From NCBI GenBank assembly GCA_910578645.1, contig CAJTQI010000003.1, forward strand, positions 1 through 64,000: a stretch of 64,000 nt of DNA. Direction: 5' to 3'. The position numbers and the translations under genes were made by a program. The notes below the pieces were generated by a model, which had not been told where the DNA came from, made no database searches, and saw only the letters and a list, made by a program, of their open reading frames with translations. Origin of the DNA: an uncultured Lachnospiraceae bacterium. Lineage in GTDB: Bacteria > Bacillota > Clostridia > Lachnospirales > Lachnospiraceae. Of the stretch, positions 54,400-62,209 are shown piece by piece; the stretch's first letter is position 1; each line of letters opens with the position of its first letter.

Positions 54400-54407
54400 T
54401 GACGGCT
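54379..54407. terminator. Hairpin at the toxin 3' end (candidate antisense RNA terminator)
   Basis: AGCCGCCACTA (54379-54389) pairs with TAGTGACGGCT (54397-54407) with one mismatch. Read on the minus strand it is followed by a U-rich stretch and could end the antisense RNA. It overlaps the toxin stop codon. Confidence 0.45.
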
Positions 54408-54441
54408 GACCGCTTTTAGCGGAGGTTTAAACTTATTGTGT

Positions 54442-54474
54442 GGGTAGAGCCGCTTCTAGGGCTTTCCCTTTTTC
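54442..54474 (+). terminator. Terminator of the toxin mRNA
   Basis: GGG(T)AGAGCC (54442-54451) pairs with GGCTTTCCC (54460-54468), with one bulge and one wobble, followed by TTTTT. Confidence 0.7.
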
Positions 54475-54481
54475 TGTCTAT

Positions 54482-54510
54482 AATATAGCATATTTGGCAG
54501 CAGGATACAA
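54482..54510 (-). promoter_or_regulatory. Antisense promoter facing the toxin gene
   Basis: On the minus strand: TTGTAT (54510-54505), exactly 17 bp, then TATATT (54487-54482). It points into the 3' end of the short toxin gene. Confidence 0.6.
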
Positions 54511-54585
54511 GAACCAAACATAAAATTGCGGTAAGCACATGTATTGTAATCCTACATCGAATAAAAGTCTGTAAAGAAAAAATAC

Positions 54586-54614
54586 TTGACACCTATTCCT
54601 ATCTATAGTAAAAT
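54586..54614 (+). promoter_or_regulatory. Promoter of the ylxM-ffh group
   Basis: Perfect TTGACA (54586-54591), a 17-bp spacer and TAAAAT (54609-54614), 45 nt before ylxM. Confidence 0.75.
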
Positions 54615-54658
54615 GCATAAGTCGGAGCCGTTACAGGGTATCCGGCAGGGGTTTTATC

Positions 54659-55021
54659 ATGGAGAAAATCGTTGAACAAGGATTATTATATGACTTCTAT
54701 GGAGAGTTGCTGACGAAGCACCAACGGCAGGTTTATGAAGGTATCGTGTATGACAATCTCTCACTGGGTGAGATTGCGCAGGAAGAAGGTATCAGCAGAC
54801 AGGCGGTACACGATATTGTGAAGCGTTGTGACAAGGCATTGCAGGGGTACGAGGCGAAGCTGCGGTTGGTTGCCAGGTTTGAAAGTATCAAAGAGAAAGT
54901 GTCCTGCATCAATGAATTGTCGGAACGGTTCGAGCATGAAGGACAGACAGACAGAGAGTCGTATACGGCATACAGCGTACAGGTTAAGAAGTTATCTTCC
55001 GAGATTTTGCAGGAACTATAA
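54659..55021 (+). CDS. ylxM: YlxM family DNA-binding protein (UPF0122)
   Basis: 120 aa with a sigma-region-4-like helix-turn-helix (LSLGEIAQEEGISRQAVHDIVKRC, ~33-56). YlxM is conserved next to ffh and has been linked to the SRP pathway. AGGGG lies before the ATG. ffh follows after 96 nt. Confidence 0.92.
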   Translation: MEKIVEQGLLYDFYGELLTKHQRQVYEGIVYDNLSLGEIAQEEGISRQAVHDIVKRCDKALQGYEAKLRLVARFESIKEKVSCINELSERFEHEGQTDRESYTAYSVQVKKLSSEILQEL

Positions 55022-55059
55022 TCTCCGGTAATTGAGATTGTATGTTTAAAATGTGTTTG

Positions 55060-55097
55060 CTTTAGACGAGCTTGCTTTAAACGAGCTTGCTCGTTTT
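55060..55097 (+). repeat. Tandem short repeat and hairpin between ylxM and ffh
   Basis: TTTA[GA]ACGAGCTTGCT occurs twice in a row. The second copy forms a hairpin AAACGAG-CTTG-CTCGTTT (55079-55096) with a T-rich arm. It may attenuate transcription into ffh. Confidence 0.55.
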
Positions 55098-55117
55098 ATG
55101 AAAGGCATAGGTTTCAT

Positions 55118-56485
55118 ATGGCATTTGAAAGTCTGACAGATAAATTGCAGAATGTATTCAAAAACTTAAGAAGCAAAGGCCGTCTGACGGAGGCGGATGT
55201 CAAAGTCGCCCTGAAAGAAGTAAAGATGGCGCTTTTAGAAGCGGATGTCAATTTCAAGGTGGTAAAGCAGTTTGTCAAATCGGTGGAGGAACGCGCCATC
55301 GGGGCGGATGTCCTTAACGGGCTGAATCCGGGGCAGATGGTGATTAAGATTGTCAATGAAGAAATGGTATCCCTGATGGGCTCCGAAACGACGGAGATTA
55401 CCTTGCAGCCGGGCAAGTCAATGACCATCATTATGATGTGTGGCCTGCAAGGGGCAGGTAAGACGACTACCACCGCCAAGATTGCGGGAAAACTCACGTT
55501 GAAGGGGAAGAAACCGCTTCTCGTTGCCTGCGATGTGTACAGGCCGGCGGCAATCAGGCAGCTACAGATTAACGGGGAGAAACAGAAGGTGGACGTGTTC
55601 TCCATGGGGGAGAACCACAAACCTGTCAATATTGCGAAGGCGGCAGTGGAGCATGCCCAGAAGAACGGACATAATGTCGTCATTTTAGATACGGCTGGCC
55701 GTCTCCACATCGATGAAGGGATGATGGCGGAGCTGCAGGAGATTAAGAGCAATGTGGATGTGCACCAGACGTTGCTTGTGGTGGATGCCATGACCGGTCA
55801 GGACGCTGTCAACGTGGCGAAGGATTTCGATGAGAAGGTCGGGATTGACGGAGTGGTTTTGTCCAAGATGGACGGCGATTCCAGGGGTGGTGCGGCGCTT
55901 TCGATTAAGGCCGTGACCGGCAAGCCTATTCTGTATATCGGTATGGGTGAGAAACTGTCGGATTTGGAACAGTTTTATCCGGAGCGTATGGCGAGCCGTA
56001 TTCTGGGTATGGGTGATGTATTGACGCTGATTGAGAAGGCGCAGCAGAACCTGGATATTGACGAAGAGAAAGAGAAGCAGATGGCTTCCCGCATGAAGAA
56101 GGGGAAGTTTGATTTCGACGATTATTTAGAGAGCATGAAGCAGATGCGCAACATGGGCGGCTTGTCGGGAATTTTGAGTATGATGCCAGGGATGGGCAAG
56201 CAGATGAGCGAGATAGAGTCCATGGTTGACGAGAAGCAGCTTGCGCGTATGGAAGCGATTGTGCTAAGCATGACGCCTGCAGAGCGCCAGAACCCCAAGC
56301 TCTTAAATCCTAGCAGGAAACACCGCATCGCAAGAGGGGCGGGGGTAGATATCGCGGTGGTCAATAAGTTTATCAAACAGTTTGAACAGTCCCAGAAGAT
56401 GATGAAGCAGCTTCCCGGCATGATGGGAGGCAAAAAAGGACGGGGCATGTTCGGCGGTATGGGCGGTATGAAATTCCCATTTTAG
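55118..56485 (+). CDS. ffh: Signal recognition particle protein Ffh
   Basis: SRP54 GTPase, 455 aa. The NG domain has GLQGAGKTTTTAKIA, DVYRPAAIRQL, DTAGRLHIDEGMMAEL and SKMDGDSRGGAAL. The Met-rich M domain (~300-455) includes SGILSMMPGMGKQM and ends in a Gly/Met-rich tail. It partners FtsY at 48 kb. Confidence 0.97.
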   Translation: MAFESLTDKLQNVFKNLRSKGRLTEADVKVALKEVKMALLEADVNFKVVKQFVKSVEERAIGADVLNGLNPGQMVIKIVNEEMVSLMGSETTEITLQPGKSMTIIMMCGLQGAGKTTTTAKIAGKLTLKGKKPLLVACDVYRPAAIRQLQINGEKQKVDVFSMGENHKPVNIAKAAVEHAQKNGHNVVILDTAGRLHIDEGMMAELQEIKSNVDVHQTLLVVDAMTGQDAVNVAKDFDEKVGIDGVVLSKMDGDSRGGAALSIKAVTGKPILYIGMGEKLSDLEQFYPERMASRILGMGDVLTLIEKAQQNLDIDEEKEKQMASRMKKGKFDFDDYLESMKQMRNMGGLSGILSMMPGMGKQMSEIESMVDEKQLARMEAIVLSMTPAERQNPKLLNPSRKHRIARGAGVDIAVVNKFIKQFEQSQKMMKQLPGMMGGKKGRGMFGGMGGMKFPF

Positions 56486-56528
56486 GGTTTCAAATAAACA
56501 ATAATCTTTTTACATGGAGGCAAAGAAA

Positions 56529-56774
56529 ATGGCAGTTAAAATCAGATTGAGAAGAATGGGACAGAAGAAGCATCCTTTTTACAGAATCGTTGTGGCGGAT
56601 TCCAGGTCCCCGAGAGACGGAAGATGTATCGCAGAAATCGGGACATATGACCCGAACACAGACCCCAGCACCTATAAGGTAAACGAAGAAGAAGCCAAGA
56701 AATGGTTGGCAAATGGCGCGCAGCCAACAGAAGTCGTTAGCAGAATTTTTAAGAGTGTGGGCATTACGAAATAG
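56529..56774 (+). CDS. rpsP: 30S ribosomal protein S16
   Basis: 81 aa. The start MAVKIRLRRMGQKKHPFYRIVVADSR-type segment is unmistakable for S16, with GTYDPNTDPS after it. ATG 56529 has GGAGG 8 nt upstream; the earlier ATG at 56514 overlaps that site. Confidence 0.97.
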   Translation: MAVKIRLRRMGQKKHPFYRIVVADSRSPRDGRCIAEIGTYDPNTDPSTYKVNEEEAKKWLANGAQPTEVVSRIFKSVGITK

Positions 56775-56834
56775 TAACCTATTGTTACTGCATGAAGAAA
56801 GTGCCCCAACAGGAGCGGCTTTTGGAGGTGGACT

Positions 56835-57062
56835 ATGAAGGAATTAGTTGAAGTAATCGCGAAAGCCCTTGTCGAGAATCCCGAAGAGGTGGTCGTAACC
56901 GAGAAGCAGGAAGGTAAGAACATCACCGTAGAGCTTCACGTGGCGGCGGCGGACATGGGCAAGGTGATTGGCAAACAGGGACGTATTGCTAAGGCAATCC
57001 GCTCTGTTGTGAAAGCGGCATCATCCAAAGACAATAAGAGAGTGGATGTAGAAATTATCTAA
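56835..57062 (+). CDS. khpA: RNA-binding protein KhpA (KH domain)
   Basis: 75 aa single KH domain with the nucleic-acid-binding loop GKVIGKQGRIAKAIR. It pairs with KhpB in other Bacillota in controlling cell size; khpB is not in the window. GGAGGTGG precedes the ATG. Position between rpsP and rimM is conserved. Confidence 0.93.
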   Translation: MKELVEVIAKALVENPEEVVVTEKQEGKNITVELHVAAADMGKVIGKQGRIAKAIRSVVKAASSKDNKRVDVEII

Positions 57063-57067
57063 TGAAG

Positions 57068-57098
57068 CAGCCTCATGGAGCAATCTGTGAGGCTGTTT
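57068..57098 (+). terminator. Hairpin after khpA
   Basis: CAGCCTCA (57068-57075) pairs with TGAGGCTG (57088-57095), followed by only three T. A weak terminator or attenuator. Confidence 0.45.
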
Positions 57099-57189
57099 AT
57101 ATCAAAAAAGGGGCCGGCGTTTAGGGAGATAGCCTTCATGGATTGTAGTTTTCTATGGAGGGGCCAGGTGTTAGCGGTGGAGACAAGAT

Positions 57190-57696
57190 ATGATATCTGA
57201 ATTGCAGGTAGGTGTGATTACACAGACACACGGAATCAAAGGGGAAGTCAAGGTATTCCCCACAACAGACGATGCAGGGCGTTTTAAAAGGCTCAAAGAA
57301 GTGATTATGGACACAGGCAAGGAGCGCCTGGATATGGAAATCGAAGGTGTAAAATTCTTTAAGCAGTACGCGATTTTGAAGTTTAAAGGATATGATTCGA
57401 TTAACGATGTGGAGAAATATAAGAATGCCAGGCTCTATGTCACAAGGGATAAGGCGGTACGGCTCAGGAAAGACGAATACTTTGTGGCGGATTTGATTGG
57501 TATGGATGTGGTGACGGAGGACGGAGAGGCATTCGGAAGAGTCAAGGATGTGTTAGTAACCGGTGCCAACGATGTGTATGTGGTGGAGCGCGACAATCAC
57601 CCGGAGGCGCTTCTTCCGGCAATTAAAGACTGTGTTAAGGATGTAGACATAGAGCAGGGGAAAATTACGGTACACATTATGGATGGCCTGGTTTGA
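57190..57696 (+). CDS. rimM: Ribosome maturation factor RimM
   Basis: 168 aa. The N-terminal RimM domain starts VGVITQTHGIKGEVKVFPTTDD. The PRC-barrel part contains DLIGMDVVTEDG and GRVKDVLVTGANDVYVV. It assists 30S head assembly. trmD follows, as usual. Confidence 0.95.
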   Translation: MISELQVGVITQTHGIKGEVKVFPTTDDAGRFKRLKEVIMDTGKERLDMEIEGVKFFKQYAILKFKGYDSINDVEKYKNARLYVTRDKAVRLRKDEYFVADLIGMDVVTEDGEAFGRVKDVLVTGANDVYVVERDNHPEALLPAIKDCVKDVDIEQGKITVHIMDGLV

Positions 57697-57718
57697 TTGT
57701 TTGTTTGCGCTCACTTGA

Positions 57719-57789
57719 CACAAACTCGTTACATGCGTTGTCTCAACAAAAGTTGAGACAAAACATGCGCAGAAATGGAGATTAGTATG
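57719..57789 (+). repeat. Dispersed leader repeat, copy B (before trmD)
   Basis: This is the best-formed copy: a perfect 10-bp hairpin TTGTCTCAAC-AAAA-GTTGAGACAA (57738-57761), flanked by 7-bp direct repeats ACATGCG at 57731-57737 and 57763-57769. GCAGAAATGGAG then supplies the trmD ribosome binding site. Copies A (coaE) and C (pta) are related. Confidence 0.75.
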
Positions 57790-58527
57790 ATGAATTTTCA
57801 TATTCTTACGCTCTTCCCGGAGATGGTACTGCAAGGGCTGAATACTAGCATTATCGGCCGGGCAGTCGATAAGGGATATATTTCCATCGAGGCCGTCAAT
57901 ATACGGGATTATACATTGGACAAGCACGGTAAGGTAGATGATTATACTTATGGAGGCGGCGCAGGCATGTTGATGCAGGCTCAGCCTGTTTACGATGCGT
58001 GCATGGCGGTGCAAGACCGGATTATGGCAGGAAACGGTGCGTCCAAGGCACGGGTTATTTATGTCACGCCCCAGGGAAAGACGTTTCACCAGGAGCTTGC
58101 CCAGGAACTTGCCAGGGAAGAAGAGCTGATTTTTCTGTGTGGGCATTATGAGGGAATTGACGAACGGGTGCTTGAGGAGGTGGTGACTGATGAAATATCT
58201 ATCGGTGATTATGTGCTCACCGGTGGCGAGCTGCCTGCCATGGTGATGATTGACGCCATCGCCAGGTTAGTGCCAGGGGTACTCCACAACACGGATTCCG
58301 CCGTGACAGAGTCTTTTTATGACGGATTACTTGAATATCCGCAGTATTCCAGACCGGAAATATGGCATGATAAAAGAGTACCTCCGGTACTTCTTTGCGG
58401 GGACCATGCCAAGGTGGATGCATGGCGCTTAGAACAGTCCGTGCTGCGTACAAAAGAGCGCAGGCCCGATTTGTACGAGGCGTATATGGACAGGATGAGT
58501 AGAGAAACATGCCGCGGACGTAAATGA
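57787..58527 (+). CDS. trmD: tRNA (guanine-N1)-methyltransferase TrmD
   Basis: SPOUT-class enzyme making m1G37 in tRNAs; about 246 aa. MNFHILTLFPEM, DDYTYGGGAGMLMQ, CGHYEGIDERV and the knot motif IGDYVLTGGELPAM are all present. ATG 57787 (or 57790) follows GGAG by 6-9 nt; that site belongs to the upstream repeat. Confidence 0.96.
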   Translation: MMNFHILTLFPEMVLQGLNTSIIGRAVDKGYISIEAVNIRDYTLDKHGKVDDYTYGGGAGMLMQAQPVYDACMAVQDRIMAGNGASKARVIYVTPQGKTFHQELAQELAREEELIFLCGHYEGIDERVLEEVVTDEISIGDYVLTGGELPAMVMIDAIARLVPGVLHNTDSAVTESFYDGLLEYPQYSRPEIWHDKRVPPVLLCGDHAKVDAWRLEQSVLRTKERRPDLYEAYMDRMSRETCRGRK

Positions 58528-58578
58528 TACCAGGGAATATTTTAGGTAATCCTATACAAGAAAAAAGGGAGAAATTGC

Positions 58579-58607
58579 TTGCAATTCACCCGGGAATATG
58601 ATAAATT
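58579..58607 (+). promoter_or_regulatory. Possible promoter before rplS
   Basis: TTGCAA (58579-58584), a 17-bp spacer and TAAATT (58602-58607). An overlapping alternative is TTGCTT/TGATAA. Confidence 0.35.
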
Positions 58608-58680
58608 ATTAATGTTGCGAAAAAGATGGTCCTCTGTTACAGAATGTATTAAGAACATCCATATATTTAGGAGGCAGAAT

Positions 58681-59028
58681 ATGAACGAGATTATCAGAGA
58701 AATCGAAGCTGAGCAGTTGAAAGAGAAAGTGGACGAGTTCCATGTCGGCGATACCGTTAAGGTATACGGTAAGATTAAGGAAGGTAACCGTGAGAGAGTC
58801 CAGGTGTTTGAAGGCACAGTGCTTAAGATTCAGGGTGGCAGCAACAGGGCTACTTTTACCGTCAGGAAGATTTCCAACGGTGTGGGCGTTGAGAAGACAT
58901 GGCCTATGCATTCCCCGAATGTTGAGAAAGTGGAAGTAGTCAGAAGAGGTAAGGTAAGACGTGCGAAACTGAACTACTTAAGAGAACGTGTCGGCAAGAA
59001 GGCTAAGGTTAAAGAATTAGTTAAATAA
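58681..59028 (+). CDS. rplS: 50S ribosomal protein L19
   Basis: 115 aa. FHVGDTVKVYGKIKEGNRERVQVFEG, FTVRKISNGVGVEK and the basic end RRAKLNYLRERVGKKAKVKE-type segment are typical. AGGAGG lies 7 nt before ATG 58681; the frame is open further upstream without a start site. A terminator follows. Confidence 0.97.
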   Translation: MNEIIREIEAEQLKEKVDEFHVGDTVKVYGKIKEGNRERVQVFEGTVLKIQGGSNRATFTVRKISNGVGVEKTWPMHSPNVEKVEVVRRGKVRRAKLNYLRERVGKKAKVKELVK

Positions 59029-59060
59029 TTGTAGGCAGACAGCAAAATCATTTGCTAAAT

Positions 59061-59102
59061 AAGGCAGATACCTTGAAGATATTTAAGGTGTCTGCCTTTC
59101 TA
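59061..59102 (+). terminator. Terminator after rplS
   Basis: AAGGCAGATACCTT (59061-59074) pairs with AAGGTGTCTGCCTT (59085-59098) with one wobble, then a short T-rich tail. Confidence 0.75.
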
Positions 59103-59229
59103 ATTAACTTTTTTGTATGTCCCAAGATTGCTTTTAATGCGCAATATTGGTATAATACGAAAGTGGCGAACCGAATGCGCGCAGTACAAGACGCGAAAAG
59201 GAAGGTTTTTTGCGGAAAGAGGGAGCAGC

Positions 59230-59814
59230 GTGGCGAGAAGAAAAGGACTGACCTTTTATCAGAAAAAGAATAAAATAAACCCAAATCTCATCAAAGATAT
59301 TTTCGAGATGATAGTGGGCAGCGTCATCGCGGTCTTTTTGGCGTTTGTGATTGTGTTTTCGATAGGGATGCGTACCAGTGTGGTGGGAGATTCCATGGAG
59401 CCTGTGTTGCATAACGGGCAGGAAATATTGATGAACAAAGTAGTATACAGACTATCTTCTCCCAAACGGGGGGATGTGATAGTATTTCTCCCTAACGGCA
59501 ACCAGAATTCCCACTATTATGTCAAGCGGATTGTAGGTCTTCCGGGGGAAAAAGTTCAGATTAAGGACGGGAATGTGTACATAAACGGCGCTTTACTGGA
59601 AGAGGATGAAATCTTCGACAATATAGTTGACGCCGGCATTGCCCAGAACGGGTTGGAATTGGCGACGGATGAATTTTTCGTGTTGGGGGATAACCGCAAC
59701 AGCAGCGAGGACAGCCGTTCCGGTAATGTGGGTGCGGTAAAAAGGGAGACGATTATCGGTAAAGCATGGTTCCGCATGAGCAAGGAATGGGATAACATGG
59801 GATTGATTGAATAG
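59230..59814 (+). CDS. lepB: Signal peptidase I (first copy)
   Basis: Membrane serine protease that removes signal peptides; 194 aa. One N-terminal membrane span (~25-50), nucleophile Ser in GDSMEPVL, general-base Lys in YVKRIVGLPGE, and the structural motif FFVLGDNRNSSEDSR. GTG 59230 is chosen: GAGGGAG lies 5 nt upstream. The frame extends to 59113 but the added residues are unlike the family. Confidence 0.9.
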   Translation: MARRKGLTFYQKKNKINPNLIKDIFEMIVGSVIAVFLAFVIVFSIGMRTSVVGDSMEPVLHNGQEILMNKVVYRLSSPKRGDVIVFLPNGNQNSHYYVKRIVGLPGEKVQIKDGNVYINGALLEEDEIFDNIVDAGIAQNGLELATDEFFVLGDNRNSSEDSRSGNVGAVKRETIIGKAWFRMSKEWDNMGLIE

Positions 59815-59863
59815 ACGGCAAGCAGGATTATGGCATATATAAGAAGAGGGAACAGGCGGACAG

Positions 59864-60715
59864 ATGAATTATCAATGGTATCCTGGTCATATGACCAAGG
59901 CGAAACGGATGATGCAGGAAAATATGAGTTTGATTGACCTGGTGATTGAGTTGGTAGACGCCAGGATTCCGCTCAGCAGCAGGAATCCGGATATTGACGA
60001 ACTGGGTAAGAACAAATACAGGCTCATTCTCCTCAATAAATCGGATTTGGCGGATGAAACGGCTAATCGCCTCTGGATAGACTATTTCAAGGCAAAAGGG
60101 TTCCATGTCCTTGAAATCAATGCCAAAACAGGGCAGGGCCTTCGCTTCATCCAGGGGATTGTGCGGGAGGCATGCAAGGAGAAGATTGAACGTGACAGGA
60201 GACGTGGGATTAAGAACAGGCCAATCAGAGCGATTGTGGTAGGTATTCCGAACGTCGGTAAATCTACTTTCATCAATTCTTTCGCAGGCAAAGCCTGTAC
60301 GAAGACAGGCAACAAACCAGGTGTCACCAAGGGAAAGCAATGGATTCGGATGAATAAAGAGTTGGAGCTTCTAGACACGCCGGGAATCTTGTGGCCCAAG
60401 TTCGAGAGCGAGGAAGTCGGCAGGAATTTGGCGTTAATCGGCTCTATGAATGACGAAATCCTGCAGATGACAGAGCTTGCGGCTGATTTGATAGCTTTTT
60501 TGCTCAAACATTACAAAGAAGCTCTGGCGGCAAGATATGGGGTGGAGGATATGGATGGTTTGGAGACGCCGCTTTTAGTTCTGAGCCATATATGCGAGAA
60601 CCGTAAATGCTACAAAAAAGGCCAGATGGCAGACTATGAAAAGGCGGCGTCCATCGTGATGGACGATTTCAGAAGCGGCAGGATTGGCAGGATTACATTG
60701 GAACTGCCGGAATAG
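59864..60715 (+). CDS. rbgA: Ribosome biogenesis GTPase RbgA (YlqF)
   Basis: Circularly permuted GTPase for late 50S assembly; 283 aa. The motif order is G4 NKSD (LLNKSDLAD), G1 GIPNVGKST, then G3 DTPG (LLDTPGILWPK). The start WYPGHMTKAKRMM is characteristic. Its place after rplS matches B. subtilis, except that lepB genes flank it on both sides. Confidence 0.96.
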   Translation: MNYQWYPGHMTKAKRMMQENMSLIDLVIELVDARIPLSSRNPDIDELGKNKYRLILLNKSDLADETANRLWIDYFKAKGFHVLEINAKTGQGLRFIQGIVREACKEKIERDRRRGIKNRPIRAIVVGIPNVGKSTFINSFAGKACTKTGNKPGVTKGKQWIRMNKELELLDTPGILWPKFESEEVGRNLALIGSMNDEILQMTELAADLIAFLLKHYKEALAARYGVEDMDGLETPLLVLSHICENRKCYKKGQMADYEKAASIVMDDFRSGRIGRITLELPE

Positions 60716-60813
60716 TTTCAAAAAATAAAAGTTTTTCATTGCTCTGTTTTAGTCAGGAAGCGCAAGAAGGCATATATATGGATAAGAATGGGCAACGTTA
60801 AGGAAGACATGAC

Positions 60814-61353
60814 ATGAAGAAAGTATTGAGAGAGGTTTTGAGTACAAGTTTATATATATTATTTGTTTTATGTGCGGTCTATCTGGTGATACATTTCGTG
60901 GGGCAGAGAACGCAGGTGCTTGGAAGTTCTATGGAGCCGAAATTAAACAGTGAAGACAATCTGATTGTGGATAAGATTAGCTACAGGTTTCACGACCCGG
61001 AACGTTTTGACATTATTGTCTTTCCGTTCCGTTATGAAGACAATACTTTTTATATCAAGCGAATTATCGGGTTGCCCGGGGAGACTGTACAGATTGATGC
61101 AGAAGGAAATATCCTTATCGACGGTGAGGTTCTTCCGGAGGGATACGGAAAGGAAGTTATTGAGAGCCCGGGAAGAGCTTATGAGGAGATTCGGCTGGGA
61201 GATGATGAGTATTTTGTTCTGGGGGATAACAGGAACAACAGCACCGACAGCAGGGACCCTTCCGTAGGCAATATCACCCGCAAAGAGATTATCGGAAGGG
61301 CATGGCTGCGTATCTGGCCGTTGGAGGATTTCGGCCTGATTAAACACCGTTAA
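60814..61353 (+). CDS. lepB: Signal peptidase I (second copy)
   Basis: 179 aa. One N-terminal membrane span, nucleophile Ser in GSSMEPKL, Lys in YIKRIIGLPGE, and FVLGDNRNNSTDSRD. It is a clear paralogue of the copy at 59.2-59.8 kb but diverged, so not a recent duplicate. Different substrate preferences are possible. Confidence 0.95.
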   Translation: MKKVLREVLSTSLYILFVLCAVYLVIHFVGQRTQVLGSSMEPKLNSEDNLIVDKISYRFHDPERFDIIVFPFRYEDNTFYIKRIIGLPGETVQIDAEGNILIDGEVLPEGYGKEVIESPGRAYEEIRLGDDEYFVLGDNRNNSTDSRDPSVGNITRKEIIGRAWLRIWPLEDFGLIKHR

Positions 61354-61403
61354 GTACGCCTTGTTCACTGAGGGGAGATTCGGTGAAGGAAGGGAAGGAG
61401 AAC

Positions 61404-62168
61404 ATGTCAGAGGCAGTTGGGATAATTAAGGAGAAATTCCAGGCAGCGGCGGTGGGCGAGCTGCCTGGTTTGCTTTTACAGTATGGACAGGACGAGAGGG
61501 CAGGCGTGCAGAGTATCCTGGAGCGTGCCCGGAAAAGGATTCTTGCTTATGAGAAAGAGAAAGCAAGGTGCGAGGCGTTGTGGAAATATGAGAGGGAATA
61601 CGCCGCCTACACCCATATATGCGGGATAGACGAGGTGGGCAGAGGGCCGTTAGCGGGCCCGGTGGTGGCAGGGGCAGTGATATTGCCGAAAGATTGTGAC
61701 ATTTTATATATCAACGATTCTAAGAAACTGTCCGAAAAAAAGAGAGAGGAACTTTATGATGTCATTATGGAACGGGCAGTTGCGGCGGCCGTCGGATACA
61801 GCGCGCCTAAGCGGATAGATGAGATTAATATTTTGCAGGCAACCTATGAGGCCATGCGGGAGGCAGTGAAGAAGCTCGGTACGCAGCCGGACCTTCTGTT
61901 AAACGATGCGGTTACCATTCCGCTATTGTCTGTCAGACAAGTGCCGATTATCAAGGGAGATGCCAAAAGCATTTCCATCGGTGCGGCGAGTATCATTGCC
62001 AAAGTAACCAGGGACCGCCTTATGGTGCAGTATGATGAGCTCTATCCTATGTACGGGTTTGCCTCCAACAAAGGGTACGGCGCCCAGACGCATATCGAAG
62101 CCCTGAAGAAATACGGGCCATGTCCAATCCATAGAAAATCATTCATAACCCATTTTTGTGAAGCGTAA
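61404..62168 (+). CDS. rnhB: Ribonuclease HII
   Basis: Removes ribonucleotides from RNA-DNA hybrids; 254 aa. The catalytic block ICGIDEVGRGPLAGPVVAGA gives the first acidic residues (D/E), with LLNDAV later. An N-terminal ~70-residue helical extension is typical of Bacillota RnhB. ATG 61404 has AAGGAG close upstream; GTG 61383 is in frame. Confidence 0.95.
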   Translation: MSEAVGIIKEKFQAAAVGELPGLLLQYGQDERAGVQSILERARKRILAYEKEKARCEALWKYEREYAAYTHICGIDEVGRGPLAGPVVAGAVILPKDCDILYINDSKKLSEKKREELYDVIMERAVAAAVGYSAPKRIDEINILQATYEAMREAVKKLGTQPDLLLNDAVTIPLLSVRQVPIIKGDAKSISIGAASIIAKVTRDRLMVQYDELYPMYGFASNKGYGAQTHIEALKKYGPCPIHRKSFITHFCEA

Positions 62169-62209
62169 GGCTGTCTTGTGTGCCGTGACGTTTCGGAGCG
62201 GAGGGGAAA

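Larger units (their letters stand above)
54379..54475 (-). ncRNA. Candidate antisense RNA (type I antitoxin)
   Basis: The minus-strand promoter at 54482-54510 would start a transcript near 54475 that runs back through the toxin mRNA terminator and into the 3' end of the toxin frame, ending at the 54379-54407 hairpin: about 95 nt. It would be perfectly complementary to the toxin mRNA 3' part. Extent is inferred from promoter and hairpin only. Confidence 0.5.

Noticed and set aside
59113..59229. Upstream extension of the first lepB frame
   Set aside because: The added 39 residues are not family-like and GTG 59230 has a good ribosome binding site.
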